Source: Verrucomicrobiota bacterium
Lineage (GTDB): Bacteria > Verrucomicrobiota > Verrucomicrobiia > Limisphaerales > UBA1100
Reading direction: 5' to 3'
NCBI GenBank assembly: GCA_015660155.1
Contig: DQLO01000388.1
Span: 1 to 6,791 of the forward strand
Length of the DNA: 6,791 bases
The translations under genes and the position numbers were made by a program. Shown here in pieces: positions 3,916 through 6,791 of the stretch. Within the stretch, counting starts at the first letter, position 1. The number at the start of each line of letters is the position of its first letter. The notes beneath the pieces are model-generated. The model was not told the origin of the DNA, ran no database searches, and saw only the letters and a list, made by a program, of their open reading frames with translations.

Positions 3916-6791
3916 CTAACTCGCCATCTCTTCTTCTTCGTCCAGCAGCAAATTCGGCGCCTCCACTTCCTCCACTTCCTCGACTTGTGGGTCGAGGCTG
4001 AGGTTGCGATGGCCGTCAAAACCTGTTCCGGCGGGGATGATGTGCCCCATAATTACGTTCTCTTTGAACCCAAGCAAAGTGTCCTTCTTGCCCAAAGTCG
4101 CCGCCTCGGTGAGCACGCGCGTGGTGTCCTGGAAACTGGCGGCGGACAGGAAGCTCTCCGTCTCGATGGAGGCCTTGGTGATGCCGAGCAGCACGGGGCT
4201 GCCTTCGGCGGGTTGGCCGCCCATTTTTTCGATGCGCTCGTTTTCCGCCTCGAAGATCAAACGATCGATCTGTTCGCCCCACAGGAAAGTGGTGTCGCCG
4301 GGCTCGGTGATTTTCACCTTGCGCAACATTTGGCGCACGATCATTTCGATGTGCTTGTCGGAGATGGTCACGCCTTGCAAACGATACACCTCTTGCACTT
4401 CGTTCACGAGAAAGGCTTGGAGGGCGCTTACGCCGAGCACCTCGAGGATGTCGTGGGGCACCATTGGGCCTTCGGTAAGTTGCTGGCCTTTCTTCACGAG
4501 ATCGCCCTTAAAGACGATGACGTGTTTGCCAATCGGAATCATATGTTGCTCTTCCTCGGCGGTCGTTTGATCCTGCACGATGACCGTGCGTTTGCCGCGG
4601 ACAATAGCTCCGAAGTCCACCATGCCATCGATGCGGGCAATCTCCGCCGCGTCTTTCGGTTGGCGCGCCTCGAAGAGTTCGGACACGCGCGGCAAACCGC
4701 CTGTGATGTCTTTGGTCTTGGCAGTTTTGCGTGGCGTCTTGGCCAGCAAGGTGCCGGCTCGGATAGTGTCGTTATCGCCCACTTGCACGTGTGCGCCGGC
4801 GGGGATGGGATAATTGGCAACCACTTGCTTCTTGGAATCTTCAATGATGATTTGCGGATGCAAATCTTCTTTGTGCTCGATGACGACCATGGAATTCTGG
4901 CCGGTGGATTCATCCTCCTCCAGCTCCATTGTCACACCTTCGATGATGTCGTGGAAACGGATGCGGCCTTTTTTCTCGGAAAGAATCGGCACGTTGTACG
5001 GATCCCATTGCACGAATGTCTCACCAGCCTTGACCTTGTTGCCACTGGCCACGGAGATCACGGCGCCGATGGGAATGTCGTAGGTTTCCAGTTCCTTATC
5101 AGTCTTGGTATCGCGCACAATGACGGTACCATTTTTGTTGAGCACAATGTGGCTGCCATCCTGCAGATCCACGATGCGGAGACCTTGATAGTGCACCACG
5201 CCGGATTTCTTGGCCTTGATTTCCGGCTGTTTAAATACTGCCGAGGCGGTGCCGCCGATGTGGAAAGTACGCATCGTGAGCTGAGTTCCCGGCTCGCCAA
5301 TGGATTGCGCGGCGATGATTCCCACTGCCTGCCCGAGCTCGGCGGTGCGGCCGGTGGCGTTGTTGCGTCCGTAACAATGGGCGCACACGCCTTTCTTGTT
5401 TTCGCAGGTAAGCACGGAGCGCACTTTCACCTTGTCGATGCCGGCATCTTCAATGGCTTCGGCGGTGTGCTCGTCGAATTCCACACCGGACTTGATGAGT
5501 TTTTCACTCGGATTGATGGGGTTGATAATGTGATCGCAGGAGTGCCGTCCCACCAGGCGATCGACCAAGCGGATGACTTCTTCTTCACCTTCGTTAATGG
5601 CTTCCACCCAAATGCCGTTGTTGGTGCCGCAGTTCATTTCCTGGATGATGACATCCTGCGCCACGTCCACGAGCTTGCGGGTCATGTAGCCGGAGTCGGC
5701 GGTTTTCAGCGCGGTATCGGCCAAGCCTTTCCGGGCGCCGTGGGTGGAGATGAAGTACTCGAGCACCGTGAGGCCCTCGCGGAAGTTTGAGAGGATGGGT
5801 TTCTCGATGATGTCGCCGCTGGGCTTGGCCATGAGGCCGCGCACGCCGGCGAGCTGCCGAACTTGCTGGCGATTACCCCGCGCACCGGAGTCCACCATAA
5901 GCGCGACGGGGTTGTACTCTTCCTTGCCTTGATTGGCCTTGAGAGTTTCCATCATCACGTTGGAAATTTTGTCCGTTGCGTGCGTCCAAATATCGATGAT
6001 CTTGTTGTAACGCTCGCCCGGAGTGATGACGCCTTTGCGGTATTGTTTCTCCACATCGGAAATTTCTTTTTCGGCGCTCTTGATTTCCTGGCCTTTTTCC
6101 TTCGGGATGATCATATCATCAATGCCGATGGAAGCGCCGGACTTGGTGGCCTCGCGGAAGCCGAGCTCCTTGAGGAGGTCGAGAGTCGTCACGGTTTTTT
6201 CGTGGCCGGCGAATTTATAGCAGTCGGCGATGAGATCGCCGATCTTGCTCTTGCCCACTTCGAAATTGGCGAAGCCTAGTTCCTTGGGCCAAATTTCGCT
6301 GAAGATCACGCGGCCCACTGTGGTTTCGATGATTGCGCTTTCTGAATCGCCGTACACCGTTTTCTTGCCGCGATCGGGATTGGCGATTCGAATGGTCGTG
6401 TGCGTGTCAATCACGCCTTCATCCAAAGCAAAGAGCACCTCGGATTTGTCGCCAAACAACATCTTGCGGCGATTTTCCTTGTACTTTTTCTTGTTCATCT
6501 TCTCCGGATCCACCGTGAGATAGTAGCACCCCAACGTGATATCCTGCGTGGGCGTCATAATCGGCCGACCACTCGAAGGGCTGAAAATATTATTGGGCGC
6601 AAGCATCAAGAGGCGCGCTTCCATTTGCGCTTCCACTGAGAGGGGCAGATGCACGGCCATTTGGTCGCCATCAAAGTCAGCGTTGTACGCGGTGCAAACC
6701 AGCGGGTGCACGCGAATCGCTTCACCCTCAATGAGCACCGGCTCGAATGCCTGCACGGAAAGACGGTGCAACGTGGGCGCGCGGTTGAGCA
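3916..6791 (-). CDS. rpoC: DNA-directed RNA polymerase subunit beta', C-terminal two thirds (5' end beyond window)
   Basis: Beta' forms, with beta, the active-site cleft of RNA polymerase. The frame is open from the window edge to the TAG at 3918-3916, giving 957 residues; by alignment with E. coli about 420 N-terminal residues are missing. The fragment begins [17 protein letters not shown], followed at once by the catalytic [10 protein letters not shown] (residues 36-45), whose three Asp bind the catalytic Mg. A bridge helix region ([28 protein letters not shown], about 337-364) is followed by four Zn-ligand Cys (387, 462, 469, 472) spaced as in E. coli. The trigger loop ([19 protein letters not shown]) has Met506 and His510 matching E. 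coli Met932 and His936. It carries an insert of roughly 165 residues resembling SI3, before [17 protein letters not shown]. The end has [32 protein letters not shown] and an acidic tail rich in Glu. All key residues are intact. rpsL follows after 177 bases. Confidence 0.98.
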   Translation of the reverse strand, partial: LNRAPTLHRLSVQAFEPVLIEGEAIRVHPLVCTAYNADFDGDQMAVHLPLSVEAQMEARLLMLAPNNIFSPSSGRPIMTPTQDITLGCYYLTVDPEKMNKKKYKENRRKMLFGDKSEVLFALDEGVIDTHTTIRIANPDRGKKTVYGDSESAIIETTVGRVIFSEIWPKELGFANFEVGKSKIGDLIADCYKFAGHEKTVTTLDLLKELGFREATKSGASIGIDDMIIPKEKGQEIKSAEKEISDVEKQYRKGVITPGERYNKIIDIWTHATDKISNVMMETLKANQGKEEYNPVALMVDSGARGNRQQVRQLAGVRGLMAKPSGDIIEKPILSNFREGLTVLEYFISTHGARKGLADTALKTADSGYMTRKLVDVAQDVIIQEMNCGTNNGIWVEAINEGEEEVIRLVDRLVGRHSCDHIINPINPSEKLIKSGVEFDEHTAEAIEDAGIDKVKVRSVLTCENKKGVCAHCYGRNNATGRTAELGQAVGIIAAQSIGEPGTQLTMRTFHIGGTASAVFKQPEIKAKKSGVVHYQGLRIVDLQDGSHIVLNKNGTVIVRDTKTDKELETYDIPIGAVISVASGNKVKAGETFVQWDPYNVPILSEKKGRIRFHDIIEGVTMELEEDESTGQNSMVVIEHKEDLHPQIIIEDSKKQVVANYPIPAGAHVQVGDNDTIRAGTLLAKTPRKTAKTKDITGGLPRVSELFEARQPKDAAEIARIDGMVDFGAIVRGKRTVIVQDQTTAEEEQHMIPIGKHVIVFKGDLVKKGQQLTEGPMVPHDILEVLGVSALQAFLVNEVQEVYRLQGVTISDKHIEMIVRQMLRKVKITEPGDTTFLWGEQIDRLIFEAENERIEKMGGQPAEGSPVLLGITKASIETESFLSAASFQDTTRVLTEAATLGKKDTLLGFKENVIMGHIIPAGTGFDGHRNLSLDPQVEEVEEVEAPNLLLDEEEEMAS
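3961..3987 (-). repeat. rpoC: Three 9-base tandem units in the rpoC tail
   Basis: On the plus strand CTCCACTTC occurs twice in a row (3961-3969, 3970-3978) and a third unit, CTCGACTTG (3979-3987), differs at two positions. In frame on the minus strand they encode QVE-EVE-EVE near the C-terminus of beta', just after the conserved end of the protein and before a second acidic stretch (DEEEEMAS). The array is in frame and looks like slippage-type growth of a non-conserved acidic tail. Confidence 0.8.

Noticed and set aside
3835..5790. Open frame of 651 codons on the plus strand opposite rpoC
   Set aside because: It runs antisense to a clearly conserved rpoC, its composition (His, Gly, Asp and Val rich) is typical of the reverse translation of a GC-rich gene, it has no recognisable domain, and its start lies within the rpsL promoter region.

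Overview
The window holds one run of core translation and transcription genes, all on the minus strand. Read in the direction of transcription (high to low coordinates) the order is: 3' part of rpoC (RNA polymerase beta'), rpsL (S12), rpsG (S7), fusA (EF-G), rpsJ (S10), 5' part of rplC (L3). Both edges cut through a gene. Nothing suggests a mobile element, CRISPR array, tRNA or rRNA. All coding frames look intact and the key catalytic motifs are present. The base composition looks moderately GC-rich by eye and even across the window, so there is no sign of transfer.

The layout is a str operon joined directly to the start of the S10 operon. No tuf gene separates fusA from rpsJ, and rpsJ has no leader of its own: the fusA-rpsJ and rpsJ-rplC gaps are 8 and 4 bases. 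This arrangement, an SI3-like insert in the RpoC trigger loop, and the style of S12 (128 aa, Lys-rich tail) and EF-G (an N-terminal extension before the usual start) suggest a Gram-negative bacterium of the PVC group, possibly Verrucomicrobiota. That placement is inferred from memory of family sequences and is only moderately secure.

The regulatory signal lies in two non-coding gaps. The 177-base rpoC-rpsL gap carries a convincing sigma70-type promoter with an extended -10, a GC-rich discriminator and A-rich upstream tracts. Its predicted start point lies almost at the foot of a 9-bp hairpin followed by six U residues, and the rpsL start codon follows with no Shine-Dalgarno sequence. The rpsG-fusA gap carries a second hairpin with a perfect 8-bp stem and six U residues just upstream of fusA, flanked by a further pair of 7-base complementary arms. 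Both look like intrinsic terminators, yet each sits inside what should be a strongly expressed operon, directly before a start codon without a recognisable Shine-Dalgarno. By contrast rpsG has a clear AAGGA. The most interesting hypothesis here is that the two hairpins are attenuators or autoregulatory sites that set S12/S7 and EF-G/S10/L3 output separately.

Functionally, the genes link RNA polymerase to the ribosome: beta' forms the catalytic centre of transcription; S12, S7, S10 and L3 are ribosome components; and EF-G drives translocation. No new protein system was found.
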